Source of the DNA: an uncultured Bacteroidota bacterium
GTDB lineage: Bacteria; Bacteroidota; Bacteroidia; Flavobacteriales; Flavobacteriaceae
Direction of reading: 5' to 3'
Assembly: GCA_902606525.1 (NCBI GenBank)
Contig: CACLGW010000012.1
Span: forward strand, 1-32,865
Length of the DNA stretch: 32,865 nt
Shown here: positions 1 through 9,556 of the stretch, in pieces
Layout: every line of letters starts with the position of its first letter
Position numbering within the stretch: position 1 is the stretch's first letter
Translations under genes and position numbers: made by a program
The notes under the pieces: model-generated
What the model was told of the DNA's origin: nothing
The model's input: the letters and a program-made list of their open reading frames with translations, nothing else
The model's database searches: none

Positions 1-95
1 ATTTTAAATAAAATTTGTAATATTGTTTATCTACAAATTATCTATGCCTTATAGCTACCAAATTAAGACTATAAAGCAATAATCTCATAAACTTC

Positions 96-1649
96 ATGTA
101 CGAAATAGCAAATCTTAAAACAAAGAAACTTCCGGAATTGCAAGAAATTGCAAAAAAAATTGGTGTTAAAAAAATAACTGGCTTAAAAAAAATAGATCTA
201 GTATATCAAATTGTAGATTTTATTGCTTCAAGACCAGATGAAAATTCTAACGATGAAAAAAAGGAGAATGAACAAGGAAATAATCAAAAAAGATCCAAAC
301 AAAATAAAATTGCTTTAAAAGTTCTTCCGGTTCAAAAATCAAAAGCTAATTACAAACAAGATAGTAATGTTTTAGATAAGCCTTATAACAAAAAAGAAAG
401 TCAAGCAAATAAACATAAAAAAAATAATCATCAAAACAATCCAAACCAAAGAAACAATTCTAATACTGGAAATCGTGGAGATCAAAATCACAATAAAGAT
501 AATAGAAGTCGTTATCGTCAACCAGACTTTGAATTTGACGGTATAGTTCAAACTGAGGGTGTTTTAGATATGATGACTGAAGGTTATGGCTTTTTACGTT
601 CCTCTGATTATAATTATCTGTCTTCACCAGATGATGTCTATGTTTCCCAATCACAAATTCGGCTTTTTGGACTAAAAACTGGTGATACAGTTTTAGGGTC
701 AGTACGTCCTCCAAAAGAAGGGGAAAAGTATTTTCCACTTATCAAGGTAGATAAGATAAATGGGTTGGATCCAAAAGTAGTTAGAGATCGTGTCTCATTT
801 CAACACCTTACTCCACTCTTCCCTCAAGAAAAATTTAATTTAGCAGATAAACACAGTACTATATCAACTAGAATTATTGACTTATTCTGTCCAATTGGGA
901 AAGGACAAAGGGGCATGATTGTATCTCAGCCAAAGACAGGAAAAACTATGCTGTTAAAAGATATTGCAAATGCAATAGCTGCTAATCATCCAGAAGTATA
1001 TCAACTAATTTTATTAATTGATGAGAGACCTGAAGAAGTTACTGACATGCAGAGAAATGTTGATGGAGAAGTTGTTGCTTCAACATTTGATGAACCTGCT
1101 GAAAGACATGTTAAAGTTGCTAATATTGTTTTAGAAAAAGCAAAAAGATTAGTAGAATGTGGTCATGATGTCGTTATACTTTTAGACTCAATCACTCGAC
1201 TTGCAAGAGCATATAACACTGTTCAACCAGCCTCAGGTAAAATTTTAAGCGGTGGTGTAGATGCAAATGCTCTGCATAAACCAAAACGTTTTTTTGGTGC
1301 AGCAAGAAACATTGAAAATGGTGGCTCACTATCAATAATTGCAACCGCTTTAACGGAAACAGGTTCTAAAATGGATGAAGTAATATTTGAGGAATTTAAA
1401 GGAACAGGTAATATGGAGCTTCAATTGGATAGAAGAATTGCAAACAGGAGAATATTTCCAGCTATTGATTTGGTTTCTTCAAGTACTCGCCGTGATGATC
1501 TGTTACTGGACGAAAATACAATTAAACGGATGTGGATCATGAGAAAATATCTGGCAGATATGAACCCAGTAGAAGCTATGGAATTTATTAATGATCGGTT
1601 TACCAGGACTAAAAGTAATGAAGAATTTTTAATATCAATGAACTCTTAA
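96..1649 (+). CDS. rho: Transcription termination factor Rho
   Basis: Hexameric RNA helicase/ATPase that ends transcription at Rho-dependent sites. Residues 1-45 form the Rho N-terminal SAP-like helical domain. Residues about 46-143 are a low-complexity insert rich in Asn, Lys and Gln. The RNA-binding cold-shock-like domain follows (about 145-222, with EGYGFLR and [10 protein letters not shown]). The ATPase core has the P-loop SQPKTGKT (277-284), Walker B VVILLD (359-364), Q-loop region [10 protein letters not shown] and R-loop GTGNMEL. The 517 aa length exceeds the roughly 420 aa of E. coli Rho because of the insert. Such inserts are usual in Bacteroidota, and in Bacteroides thetaiotaomicron this region has been linked to phase separation of Rho. 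The ATG start gives an intact N-terminal domain. The gene converges with rpsT. Confidence 0.97.
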   Translation: MYEIANLKTKKLPELQEIAKKIGVKKITGLKKIDLVYQIVDFIASRPDENSNDEKKENEQGNNQKRSKQNKIALKVLPVQKSKANYKQDSNVLDKPYNKKESQANKHKKNNHQNNPNQRNNSNTGNRGDQNHNKDNRSRYRQPDFEFDGIVQTEGVLDMMTEGYGFLRSSDYNYLSSPDDVYVSQSQIRLFGLKTGDTVLGSVRPPKEGEKYFPLIKVDKINGLDPKVVRDRVSFQHLTPLFPQEKFNLADKHSTISTRIIDLFCPIGKGQRGMIVSQPKTGKTMLLKDIANAIAANHPEVYQLILLIDERPEEVTDMQRNVDGEVVASTFDEPAERHVKVANIVLEKAKRLVECGHDVVILLDSITRLARAYNTVQPASGKILSGGVDANALHKPKRFFGAARNIENGGSLSIIATALTETGSKMDEVIFEEFKGTGNMELQLDRRIANRRIFPAIDLVSSSTRRDDLLLDENTIKRMWIMRKYLADMNPVEAMEFINDRFTRTKSNEEFLISMNS

Positions 1650-1674
1650 GAGGGCATCTTTTTTTTAAGTTCAT
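1638..1674 (+). terminator. Possible hairpin at the end of rho
   Basis: The last codons of rho and the bases after the stop form an inverted repeat: ATGAACT at 1638-1644 pairs with AGTTCAT at 1668-1674. A smaller AAGA/TCTT pairing and a run of eight T lie inside. It could act as a terminator between the convergent rho and rpsT genes, but the T run lies within the loop rather than after the stem, so this is a weak call. Confidence 0.3.
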
Positions 1675-1719
1675 TTTATGGTTTTAGAAAAACGCATTAT
1701 TAAAAATTAGATTTTAAAA

Positions 1720-1971
1720 CTATAAAGAAGCTATGTGCTTTGCAAGTTTCGATTTTAAATTTGCTGCTTTATTAGCATGAATAATTTTTTTCTTTGAAAG
1801 TTTATCAATAAGAGAAACAACTTCATTAAACATCTTAATTGCTTCTTTTTTCTTTGTTAATCCTCGTAGTTTCTTGATAGCGTTACGAGTTGTTTTGTGC
1901 TGAAAACGATTTAAAAGACGCTTTTTGTTACTTGACCGAATACGTTTTAATGCAGATTTATGATTTGCCAT
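1720..1971 (-). CDS. rpsT: 30S ribosomal protein S20
   Basis: Small-subunit ribosomal protein that binds 16S rRNA. The 83 aa product is very basic, starts MANHKSALKRIRSSNKK and contains the family's helical Lys/Arg-rich pattern (NAIKKLRGLTKKKEA, KGI-like IHANKAANLKSKLAKH). Its length matches the usual 83-88 aa. The gene lies only 17 nt downstream of the tRNA-Glu gene on the same strand, and no promoter box of its own is visible in that gap, so it is probably co-transcribed with the tRNA. It converges on rho. Confidence 0.95.
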   Translation of the reverse strand: MANHKSALKRIRSSNKKRLLNRFQHKTTRNAIKKLRGLTKKKEAIKMFNEVVSLIDKLSKKKIIHANKAANLKSKLAKHIASL

Positions 1972-1988
1972 ATTTTAAATTTATTTTG

Positions 1989-2060
1989 TAGCCCGTAGGG
2001 GAGTCGAACCCCTCTTTCCAGGATGAAAACCTGGCGTCCTAACCGATAGACGAACGGGCC
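1989..2060 (-). tRNA. tRNA-Glu (anticodon UUC)
   Basis: The reverse complement folds as a 72-nt tRNA without an encoded CCA. The acceptor stem is GGCCCGT/ACGGGCT (with G1-U72), the anticodon arm is CCAGG-TTTTCAT-CCTGG with anticodon TTC (positions 2027-2025), and the T arm contains GGTTCGACTCC. The TCGTCTA D-arm start is typical of tRNA-Glu. A consensus promoter lies directly upstream, and rpsT follows 17 nt downstream on the same strand. Confidence 0.97.
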
Positions 2061-2073
2061 ATATTTTAGTGCG

Positions 2074-2104
2074 CAAATGTACACGGAATATTATAATTAA
2101 GCAA
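2074..2104 (-). promoter_or_regulatory. Bacteroidota-type promoter for tRNA-Glu/rpsT
   Basis: On the minus strand a TTG (2104-2102) is followed after 20 nt by TACATTTG (2081-2074), a match to the Bacteroidota primary-sigma pattern TTTG/TAnnTTTG. Transcription would start a few bases before the tRNA 5' end at 2060. It is the only good promoter seen ahead of the tRNA-Glu/rpsT pair. Confidence 0.7.
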
Positions 2105-2225
2105 GAACATTTAAAAAACAAAATAAGACTTGTTTCTCTTTCATTTTTTTTACTGATGCAAGTATTTTTTCTGATATTTAAAGATCATATTAATTATAAT
2201 TTTCATAAAAAACTAAATACCAAAA

Positions 2226-3704
2226 TCAATAGGATTTTGCAAATAAAACACGTCTCTTTGAATTTTTCCCAGAATAAACACATTTTCCCTTTTCCTCTGG
2301 TGTGTTTAACGGAATACAGCGTATGGTAGCTTTTGTATGTTTTTTAATAGCTTGCTCAGTTGATTCAGTTCCATCCCAATGTGCAGAAATAAATCCACCC
2401 TCTTCATCTAATGTTTTTTTAAAATCTACAAAATTATCAACTAAAGTAATTTTTTGGTCTTGAAAACTTTTTGCTTTATCAAATAAAGCTTTTTGAATCT
2501 TGTTTAAATTATTTTCTACATGACTCACAACTTCTGATTGTAAAATGATAGTCTTTGATAATGTATCGCGCCTTGCAACTTCAACACTTCCTTTGTCTAA
2601 ATCTTTTGGTCCAATAGAAATTCTTAGAGGAACACCCTTTAATTCATATTCATTAAACTTATATCCGGGTTTAAACTTATCACGGTTATCGTATTTAACT
2701 CGGATATTATTTTCTTCCAATGACAACTTCATCTTTTCTGCTAAATAAGAAATTTGTTTACGTTGCTCTTCGTTTTTATAAATTGGAATTATAATTACCT
2801 GAAAAGGAGCAAGATTAGGTGGTAGTACTAAGCCATAATCATCACTGTGAGTCATTATTAGTGCACCTATTAATCTAGTTGAAACTCCCCAAGAAGTAGC
2901 CCAAACATGCTCAAGATTTCCTGATTCAGAAGCAAATTTTACATCAAACGCTTTTGCAAAATTTTGTCCTAAAAAATGTGAAGTTCCTGCCTGAAGTGCT
3001 TTCCCATCTTGCATTAATGCCTCAATACAATAAGTTTCTTCTGCGCCTGCAAAACGTTCACTTGCAGTTTTTGTACCTTGAATGACTGGAATAGCCATGA
3101 AATTTTGAACAAAATCAGCATAAACTTGGTTCATTAATTTGGCTTCACCTAAAGCTTCTTCTTTAGTGGAATGAGCTGTATGACCTTCTTGCCATAAAAA
3201 TTCTGATGTTCTCAAAAAAAGTCGCGTGCGCATCTCCCATCGAACTACATTAGCCCATTGATTTATTAATAGAGGCAAATCTCGATAGGATTGAATCCAG
3301 GATTTGTAAGTATTCCAAATCACAGCTTCACTTGTTGGCCGAACAACAAGTTCTTCTTCAAGTTTTGCGTTAGGATCAACCTCTAATTTACCAGGTTTAC
3401 TTTCATTATTTTTTAAGCGGTAATGAGTAACTACTGCACATTCTTTTGCGAAACCTTCAGCATTTCTTTCTTCAGCCTCAAATAAACTTTTTGGAACAAA
3501 TAATGGGAAGTATGCGTTTTCATGTCCAGTAGCTTTAAACATCCTATCAAGTTCTGCTTGCATTTTTTCCCAAATAGAGTATCCATAGGGCTTGATAATC
3601 ATGCATCCACGGACAGATGAATTTTCTGCAAGATCAGCTTGGACTACAATTTCATTATACCATTTTGAATAATCCTTTTCTCGAGGAGTTAATTTATTCG
3701 CCAT
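2226..3704 (-). CDS. proS: Prolyl-tRNA synthetase (archaeal/eukaryal type)
   Basis: Charges tRNA-Pro with proline. The 492 aa protein is the short form without the bacterial editing insertion, the type found in Bacteroidota as well as archaea and eukaryotes. Class II motifs are visible: motif 1 region ([17 protein letters not shown]), motif 2 ([20 protein letters not shown]) followed by QEGHTAH, and motif 3 ([15 protein letters not shown]). An anticodon-binding domain follows ([11 protein letters not shown] onward). The C-terminal region has a Cys pair ([14 protein letters not shown]) and ends in Tyr, as is common in this group. The ATG start sits about 45 nt after a candidate transcription start. 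It is divergent from the lipoprotein gene at 3799. Confidence 0.96.
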   Translation of the reverse strand: MANKLTPREKDYSKWYNEIVVQADLAENSSVRGCMIIKPYGYSIWEKMQAELDRMFKATGHENAYFPLFVPKSLFEAEERNAEGFAKECAVVTHYRLKNNESKPGKLEVDPNAKLEEELVVRPTSEAVIWNTYKSWIQSYRDLPLLINQWANVVRWEMRTRLFLRTSEFLWQEGHTAHSTKEEALGEAKLMNQVYADFVQNFMAIPVIQGTKTASERFAGAEETYCIEALMQDGKALQAGTSHFLGQNFAKAFDVKFASESGNLEHVWATSWGVSTRLIGALIMTHSDDYGLVLPPNLAPFQVIIIPIYKNEEQRKQISYLAEKMKLSLEENNIRVKYDNRDKFKPGYKFNEYELKGVPLRISIGPKDLDKGSVEVARRDTLSKTIILQSEVVSHVENNLNKIQKALFDKAKSFQDQKITLVDNFVDFKKTLDEEGGFISAHWDGTESTEQAIKKHTKATIRCIPLNTPEEKGKCVYSGKNSKRRVLFAKSY

Positions 3705-3755
3705 AAAACTTTGGCATAGAATTTGCCTATATTTAAATGAATTAATTTTGTGCTA

Positions 3756-3763
3756 CAAATTTA
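3756..3763 (-). promoter_or_regulatory. Candidate -7 box for proS
   Basis: The minus strand reads TAAATTTG here, matching TAnnTTTG, about 50 nt ahead of the proS start. The -33 region 19 nt upstream reads TTAG, a poor match. The box lies in the 94-nt gap shared with the divergent lipoprotein gene. Confidence 0.45.
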
Positions 3764-3798
3764 ACCTTTTTGTATCACATTTCTAAAAATGATTTGCT

Positions 3799-5163
3799 AT
3801 GAAAAAGAAAACATCAATTTTTAAATCCAACTCCTTACTTTCAATTTTTTTTATTGCAAATCTACTTTTAAGCTGTGGTAGTTTTAAAGGATCTTCTTAC
3901 TTTGATTCAGACGGAATTTATGTTTCTCAATTCGAAACAAATCAGGATAAGTCTAAAACAGCAACAAAATATAATTATTATAAACAGTACTTCAAGGATG
4001 CAGCAAAAAATGGATATGTAGATATTTCTGAAGAAGATATTTACTTTACTGATACAGACTCATATAATAGTACTGATCAATACCAAGATAATGCTGGTTT
4101 TGAAAATGATAATTTACAAATTCCGTGGGGAGGAGATACTTCACAAACAGAAATCAATTTTATTAATAATAGTCCCAACTTCAGATGGGGCCTAATGGGA
4201 CTTGGATTTGGTTATTCACCTTTTTGGAATAATTATTACGCCGATCCTTTCCGCTTTGGATTTGGAGGTTTTTATAGTCCGTTTATGGACTATAATTATT
4301 GGAATCCATATCGAGGATATGCTGGTATGTGGGGAGGTTTTAATTCATTTTATTCACCATTTGGATTTTATGGAGGACTTTATAATCCATACGGATTTGG
4401 TTTTAGAAATGGATTCAGAAATCAATGGGCTAATCGTTGGAATCGCTTTGATGACTTCTATGGAAATAATTTCAATCAAAGAAACCAAAGAGACTATCGC
4501 TCTACAGTAGCAAGAATTAAGTCTGGACGTGGAGAGAAAAACTACAATAGTCCTAATGAACGGACAAGAGAAAGAGCACAAAAAATGGAGTCTAAGCAAC
4601 GTGAAGCTCAAAATACTTTAAACCGAATTAACATTGGAAGAGGTCGAAATTTAATAGGCAGAAGTGTAGTTGTTGGTTATGATCGAACTAAATCAATAGA
4701 TAAATCAAATTTCAATAGTATTAGAAATTTAAGACCAGGAATATCACTAAATTCTACGAACAGTACTCTAAGAAGAAACTATAACAATACAAATCTTAGA
4801 AAATCACCTCAGGGTTTATATACTAACACAGGACGTACCAAAACACAGTATCGTCTAGTAGAAAGAAATCCCAACAGATCCAATACATTAACTCAAGGGA
4901 GAACAAGCAGACAAGTGATTAGTAGACCTAATAATTCTAGAAACCCAAGGTCTACTTCAAGAATAGTAAGACAAACTAGCAGAAACGAAGGTAAAAATAC
5001 TACGAAGTATAATTATTCACGATCACAAAGAAATAACAATTATAATAGATCAAACGGCTCTTACAGTATAAACAGGTCCTCCGTGCCATCATATAATTCC
5101 GGAGGGAGGAGTTCCTCAGGAAGAAGTGGTTCTTCTGGCTCAAGAGGTGGTCGCACTAACTAA
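3799..5163 (+). CDS. Lipoprotein of unknown function, low-complexity, next to FadL-like barrel
   Basis: I do not recognise a characterised family. The 454 aa product has a lipoprotein signal (hydrophobic SLLSIFFIANLLLSC, lipid-modified Cys at 26). An acidic, Tyr-rich stretch (about 30-115) follows. Residues about 128-224 are very rich in Phe/Tyr/Trp, Gly, Asn and Pro with repeated YSPF, GFGG, NPYGF-like units. From about 225 to the end it is rich in Arg, Ser, Asn and Gly and finishes in an SGGRSSSGRSGSSGS-like tail. No enzyme motif is visible. The residues after the Cys (GSFKG) do not resemble the Lys/Asp/Glu-rich surface-export signal known in some Bacteroidota lipoproteins. The barrel gene follows after about 23 nt on the same strand, so the two are probably one operon and both act in the envelope. 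Confidence 0.8.
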   Translation: MKKKTSIFKSNSLLSIFFIANLLLSCGSFKGSSYFDSDGIYVSQFETNQDKSKTATKYNYYKQYFKDAAKNGYVDISEEDIYFTDTDSYNSTDQYQDNAGFENDNLQIPWGGDTSQTEINFINNSPNFRWGLMGLGFGYSPFWNNYYADPFRFGFGGFYSPFMDYNYWNPYRGYAGMWGGFNSFYSPFGFYGGLYNPYGFGFRNGFRNQWANRWNRFDDFYGNNFNQRNQRDYRSTVARIKSGRGEKNYNSPNERTRERAQKMESKQREAQNTLNRINIGRGRNLIGRSVVVGYDRTKSIDKSNFNSIRNLRPGISLNSTNSTLRRNYNNTNLRKSPQGLYTNTGRTKTQYRLVERNPNRSNTLTQGRTSRQVISRPNNSRNPRSTSRIVRQTSRNEGKNTTKYNYSRSQRNNNYNRSNGSYSINRSSVPSYNSGGRSSSGRSGSSGSRGGRTN

Positions 5164-5186
5164 ATAATTTTAAAAAATTGTTTCAA

Positions 5187-6698
5187 ATGCGCTCCTTATT
5201 TTATTTAGGTACTGCCTTGATTATATCTCAACTTTTGGTGGCACAAACTCTAAATGATGTAATTTATTTAACACAATCTGGTTTAAATGGTTCAGCGAGA
5301 TATACTAGTATGGCAGGAGCATTTGGTGCTTTAGGTGGTGATTTAACTGCAATTAGTGATAATCCTGCATCTTCTTCAGTTTTTTTAAATACAGAGATAG
5401 GTGGATCACTAAATTTTCAATCACGTGAAAACAAAGGAATGTTTTTTGGAGAAACTAAATCTAATAGCGAAGAAAACTTTTATTTTGACCAATTTGGTGC
5501 TGTATTTATTTTTAATAATACCAATGAAGAAAGTTCTTGGACAAGAATAAGTGCTGCTATCAATGTGAATCGAATTAATAATTATGATCAAAAAGCATCA
5601 ATAAGTGGAATCAACAAAACAGGTGTTTCAGAATACTTTTTACATTTTGCCAACGGTATTGCATTTGAGGAAATTCAACTTTACGATGATGAATCAATTT
5701 CAGATATTTATCGTTACTTAGGTGATGAAATTGGTTTTGGTGCTCAACAGGCTTTTTTAGGTTATCAATCATACATTATTGATCCCTTGAGCCTAAATAA
5801 CCAAGAAAAATCATACTTATCAAATGTTAGTTCCGGTAAATACCGTCAAAATCTAGACATCTTAAATAATGGACTACATAGAAAAATAAGTTTCAATTTT
5901 AGTGCACTTTATAAAAATACATTACACCTTGGGGCTAATATCAACAGACATAAAATAGAATTTAGAAACGAACAAAAATTTTTTGAAGGAGATCAAGGCC
6001 TTGATTCATTCATATATGATATAAACTTCAATAATGATTTAATAAGTTATGGTGATGGGTTTTCAATTCAATTTGGTGGAATTTTAAAATTTAATAATTT
6101 ACGTCTTGGCATAAGCTATGATAGTCCACAATGGATTGACATACAAGATGAAACGCAACAAAAAATAAGTGCATATAGATTTGAAGAAAGTTTAGAAATT
6201 CAAGAAATTATTAATCCAGATATAACAAATTTTTATTTACCATATCGTCTTAAAATTCCATCAAAAACAAGTTTGAGTTTAGCTTATGTTTTTAATCAAA
6301 TAGGGCTTATATCACTAGAATATAGTAATCAAAACTTGTCTAATAGTATGTTAAGTCAAGAGTCTGTAAGTGAATTTTTGAATAATGTAAATAATGAAGT
6401 GAATAATTCATTAAATACTTTAAATACTATAAAAATCGGCAGTGAATATAGATTAAGGGATATAAGTTTCAGAGCAGGTTATTTATATCAAACAAAAAAT
6501 CAAGATTTTATAATGAATGATAATCAAGCTATAACATTTGGAATCGGTTTTGACTTTGGATCAAGTAATATGAATCTGTCTTTTGTAAATTTTCAGCAAA
6601 ATCAGGGCTTAAAACTTTTCTCCAAGGGATTAACTACTCCATACGAAATAAGTAAAAACCTCACTCAACTGACCCTTAGTTATAATTTTAAGCTTTGA
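5187..6698 (+). CDS. OmpP1/FadL/TodX-family outer-membrane barrel
   Basis: Outer-membrane beta-barrel of the FadL-like group, whose known members move hydrophobic molecules across the outer membrane; the substrate here is unknown. A signal peptide (residues 1 to about 20, ending LLVAQ) precedes the N-terminal motif SGLNGSARYTSMAGAFGALG followed by GDLTAISDNPASSS, the hallmark of this family in Bacteroidota. The rest shows alternating amphipathic strands, and the C terminus ends QLTLSYNFKL, a barrel-type last strand. A longer frame opens at a TTG at 5178, but the ATG at 5187 gives a normal signal peptide and is preferred. Flavobacterial homologues are often labelled hemin receptor without direct support. 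It follows the lipoprotein gene closely. Confidence 0.85.
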   Translation: MRSLFYLGTALIISQLLVAQTLNDVIYLTQSGLNGSARYTSMAGAFGALGGDLTAISDNPASSSVFLNTEIGGSLNFQSRENKGMFFGETKSNSEENFYFDQFGAVFIFNNTNEESSWTRISAAINVNRINNYDQKASISGINKTGVSEYFLHFANGIAFEEIQLYDDESISDIYRYLGDEIGFGAQQAFLGYQSYIIDPLSLNNQEKSYLSNVSSGKYRQNLDILNNGLHRKISFNFSALYKNTLHLGANINRHKIEFRNEQKFFEGDQGLDSFIYDINFNNDLISYGDGFSIQFGGILKFNNLRLGISYDSPQWIDIQDETQQKISAYRFEESLEIQEIINPDITNFYLPYRLKIPSKTSLSLAYVFNQIGLISLEYSNQNLSNSMLSQESVSEFLNNVNNEVNNSLNTLNTIKIGSEYRLRDISFRAGYLYQTKNQDFIMNDNQAITFGIGFDFGSSNMNLSFVNFQQNQGLKLFSKGLTTPYEISKNLTQLTLSYNFKL

Positions 6699-6732
6699 TC
6701 TTGTAACAGGCAGAGAATCGTATTTAAATAAT

Positions 6733-6740
6733 TATATTTG
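6733..6740 (+). promoter_or_regulatory. Candidate -7 box for cysS
   Basis: TATATTTG matches TAnnTTTG and lies about 97 nt before the cysS start. No TTTG is seen at the expected -33 spacing, so support is partial. It would give a leader of about 90 nt. Confidence 0.35.
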
Positions 6741-6836
6741 TTTGAGTGTATTAGCTTATGAAAATAATAAAATTAATTTCTTATTTAATAGAAGGGAATT
6801 TTTCTTCTAATTTTCAAACTTGACAATAAAAATTGA

Positions 6837-8315
6837 ATGAATAATTCCCTAGTTGTATACAACTCAATAAAGGGTAAAAAGGAAATTTTTAAACCTATTT
6901 TACCTAAAAATGTAGGGATGTATGTTTGTGGTCCAACGGTATATAGTAATGTTCATCTTGGAAACTGTAGGACATTCATTTCTTTTGATTTAATCTTCCG
7001 TTACCTTTTACACTTGGGTTATAAAGTTCGTTATGTAAGAAATATTACTGATGTCGGTCACCTTGAAAATGATGCAGATGAAGGAGAGGATCGTATTTCT
7101 AAAAAAGCTAGATTAGAATCTATGGAACCTATGGAAATAGTACAAAAGTACACTCTTGACTTTAGGAAAACCATGGCAAAGTTTAATACTCTCCCTCCTA
7201 GTATTGAACCAACAGCTACTGGTCACATAGTAGAGCAAATTGAATTAATTAAGAAAATTATCAACCAAGGTCACGCTTATGAAGTAAATGGATCTGTTTA
7301 TTTTGATGTTATTAAATTTAATAAGACAACCCAATATGGTAAGCTTAGTGGTAGAAAAATTGAAGAATTAATTCATAATACTCGAGTCTTAGATGGCCAA
7401 AGTGACAAAATAAATCCTCAAGATTTTGCACTATGGAAAAAAGCCGAACCTGAACACATAATGCGTTGGCCTTCACCTTGGAGCGTCGGTTTTCCTGGTT
7501 GGCACCTAGAATGTACAGCCATGAGTCAAAAATATTTGGGAACTCAATTTGATATTCATGGTGGAGGAATGGATTTAAAATTCCCCCATCATGAGTGTGA
7601 AATTGCGCAAGCTGAATCTGTTCACAAAAAAAAACCTGTCAATTACTGGTTACACGCCAATATGTTGACGCTAAATGGAAAAAAAATGGCTAAATCTACA
7701 GGAAATAATATTTTACCTTATGAAATGTTTAGTGGTCAAAATAATATTTTTAATAAGGCATTCTCTCCAATGGTTTTAAGATTTTTTATGCTGCAAGCTC
7801 ACTATAGAAGTATTGTTGACATAAGCCAAATTGCTCTTGAAGCATCCGAAAAAGGATATAATCGATTGGTAGCTGGCATTGAAACTCTAGAAGAAATTTC
7901 TGGATCATCTACCACAAAAGGATTAAAATTAAATGCCTGGAAAAAAGATTGTTATAATGCTATGGACGACGATTTTAATAGCCCCCTTCTAATAGCGCAC
8001 CTTTTTGATGCTGTAAAATTTATAAATGGTGTATCCAGCAATAAATATCAAATAAGTTTTCAAGATTTAGAAGAATTAAAAGAAATAATGAATTCCTTAT
8101 TTAAAGATGTTTTAGGATTAAAACGCGATAAAAATAAAGCAATAACATCTGAAAGAATTCAATTGGAGGGTACCGTTTCTTTATTATCAGATATACGGGA
8201 TAAGTTAAGAGCTTCAAAAGATTTTGAAACCTCAGATCTGATTCGTAATACTTTGTTAAAATTAAAAATTCAAATCAACGATACTAAAGATGGTAGTTCA
8301 TTTAAAATAAACTAA
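6837..8315 (+). CDS. cysS: Cysteinyl-tRNA synthetase
   Basis: Class I synthetase that charges tRNA-Cys. The zinc ligand Cys31 lies in YVCGPTVYS, next to the HIGH-type motif HLGN (40-43). The other zinc ligands are in [10 protein letters not shown] (Cys226) and [10 protein letters not shown] (His/Glu near 251-253). The KMSKS loop is KMAKS (283-287). The 492 aa length fits the family. The yidD start codon lies 10 nt after the cysS stop and lgt follows, so cysS-yidD-lgt may be one transcription unit. Confidence 0.97.
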   Translation: MNNSLVVYNSIKGKKEIFKPILPKNVGMYVCGPTVYSNVHLGNCRTFISFDLIFRYLLHLGYKVRYVRNITDVGHLENDADEGEDRISKKARLESMEPMEIVQKYTLDFRKTMAKFNTLPPSIEPTATGHIVEQIELIKKIINQGHAYEVNGSVYFDVIKFNKTTQYGKLSGRKIEELIHNTRVLDGQSDKINPQDFALWKKAEPEHIMRWPSPWSVGFPGWHLECTAMSQKYLGTQFDIHGGGMDLKFPHHECEIAQAESVHKKKPVNYWLHANMLTLNGKKMAKSTGNNILPYEMFSGQNNIFNKAFSPMVLRFFMLQAHYRSIVDISQIALEASEKGYNRLVAGIETLEEISGSSTTKGLKLNAWKKDCYNAMDDDFNSPLLIAHLFDAVKFINGVSSNKYQISFQDLEELKEIMNSLFKDVLGLKRDKNKAITSERIQLEGTVSLLSDIRDKLRASKDFETSDLIRNTLLKLKIQINDTKDGSSFKIN

Positions 8316-8325
8316 ACTAATCAGC

Positions 8326-8547
8326 TTGAAAAAAACTTTAATTTTTCCTTTTATATTAATGATAAAGATATATCAGACCCTGATATCACCGTTGCTACCT
8401 TCGACATGCAGATTCCATCCTACTTGTTCCCAATATGGATTAGATGCTCTAACAAAATATGGTTTATTTAAAGGTGGATTACTAACTATTAAACGCATTT
8501 CTAAATGTCATCCCTGGGGAGGATCTGGTCAAGACCCAATTCCATAA
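8326..8547 (+). CDS. yidD: Membrane protein insertion efficiency factor YidD
   Basis: Small membrane-associated protein thought to help YidC/Sec-dependent insertion of inner-membrane proteins. The 73 aa product shows the family signature: [16 protein letters not shown], then [16 protein letters not shown], then [13 protein letters not shown] at the C terminus, with the conserved cysteines. The start is a TTG at 8326. It is preferred over the ATG at 8359 because the N-terminal [10 protein letters not shown] helix is typical of flavobacterial homologues and would be lost otherwise. It lies 10 nt after cysS. Confidence 0.93.
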   Translation: MKKTLIFPFILMIKIYQTLISPLLPSTCRFHPTCSQYGLDALTKYGLFKGGLLTIKRISKCHPWGGSGQDPIP

Positions 8548-8603
8548 TTAATTATTTCATTTCCCTCCTAATTTAATTACTTTTATATTATTAAAAAACA
8601 TTA

Positions 8604-9431
8604 ATGTATTTCATAAAAATTGATTGGGCCCCTAGTGAAACACTTTTTAAAATAGGGAGCTTTGGTATTCACTACTACAGTCTTATGTTTATTATTGCGT
8701 TTGGACTTGGTTATTATATCATGAAGAAGATATTTATTGAAGAAAAGATTTCTTTAGAATATCTAGAATCACTTTTTGTTTATATGGTATTATCAATACT
8801 ACTAGGTGCTCGCCTTGGAGATGTATTTTTTTATAGTTGGGATTATTACCAAGATCATCTTTTAGAAATTTTACTTCCTATTAGAGATACACCAAATGGA
8901 TATACATTTACTGGCTTTAGAGGGTTAGCAAGTCATGGTGCTGTAATTGGCTCATTAATTGGATTGTACTTGTATAAATTAAAATTTAAACAAGAAACTC
9001 TATTATGGCTTTTAGACAGAGTCACTGTACCTGTTACTATTGGTGCGAGTTTTGTTCGTTTAGGAAACTTCTTTAATTCAGAAATCGTTGGGCGCTACAG
9101 CAATTCCAATTATGGAGTAGTTTTTCTAAATCGGGGAGAAACACTTCCAAGGCATCCAGCACAACTATATGAAGCGTTAGGATATTTTATCCTATTCTTG
9201 GTCATAAGAAAAGCATATAATACAACAAATAAAAATCGAGAGGGATATCTGATAGGACTATGGTTTTTAGGAATGTTTACCATTCGTTTCATAATTGAAT
9301 TCATAAAGGAAAGTCAAGGAGGTTTTGAAGAGTTTTTACCTATTTTATCAACGGGACAATGGCTAAGCATTCCTTTTATATTTTTGGGATGTTATCTTAT
9401 GATTCGAAAAGCAAAAACTTCTCAGTTGTAA
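8604..9431 (+). CDS. lgt: Prolipoprotein diacylglyceryl transferase
   Basis: Inner-membrane enzyme that moves diacylglycerol from phosphatidylglycerol to the lipobox Cys of prolipoproteins, the first step of lipoprotein maturation. Seven or so hydrophobic segments are visible. Key motifs are HYYSLMFI near the N terminus, LGARLGDVFFY, GLASHGAVIGSLIGLYLY (conserved His), RLGNFFNSEIVGR (the Lgt signature with Arg and Asn) and RHPAQLYEALGYF. The 275 aa length is normal. Probable clients in this window include the lipoproteins at 3799, 17502-19139 and 27272 and the SusD homologue at the right edge. Confidence 0.97.
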   Translation: MYFIKIDWAPSETLFKIGSFGIHYYSLMFIIAFGLGYYIMKKIFIEEKISLEYLESLFVYMVLSILLGARLGDVFFYSWDYYQDHLLEILLPIRDTPNGYTFTGFRGLASHGAVIGSLIGLYLYKLKFKQETLLWLLDRVTVPVTIGASFVRLGNFFNSEIVGRYSNSNYGVVFLNRGETLPRHPAQLYEALGYFILFLVIRKAYNTTNKNREGYLIGLWFLGMFTIRFIIEFIKESQGGFEEFLPILSTGQWLSIPFIFLGCYLMIRKAKTSQL

Positions 9432-9445
9432 TTAATATGTAGTGT

Positions 9446-9500
9446 ACATTTTTATTTTTAATTAAAAATGTTTAGATAATCTTAATCAAAAAGATCTAAA
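9446..9500. terminator. Hairpins between convergent lgt and secDF
   Basis: Two adjacent inverted repeats lie in the 125-nt gap between the convergent stops: ACATTTTTA/TAAAAATGT (9446-9471, 9 bp, 8-nt loop), and TTTAGAT/ATCTAAA (9471-9500) extended by CTT/AAG. They could end transcription from either side. The stems are AT-rich and lack a clean T run, so the call is moderate. Confidence 0.4.
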
Positions 9501-9556
9501 TATTGAATTAATTATCACACCGACAGATATAAAACAGAATATTTAAGGAAGATTAT

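Noticed and set aside
2069-2329. Plus-strand 86-codon open frame after the tRNA-Glu gene
   Set aside because: It overlaps the tRNA promoter and the antisense of the proS 3' end. It has biased hydrophobic AT-rich content and no recognisable domain.
6758-6823. 21-codon open frame (MKIIKLISYL...) in the cysS leader, considered as a regulatory leader peptide
   Set aside because: It contains no Cys codon, there is no paired attenuator-like structure that I can see, and short frames are common in such AT-rich DNA.
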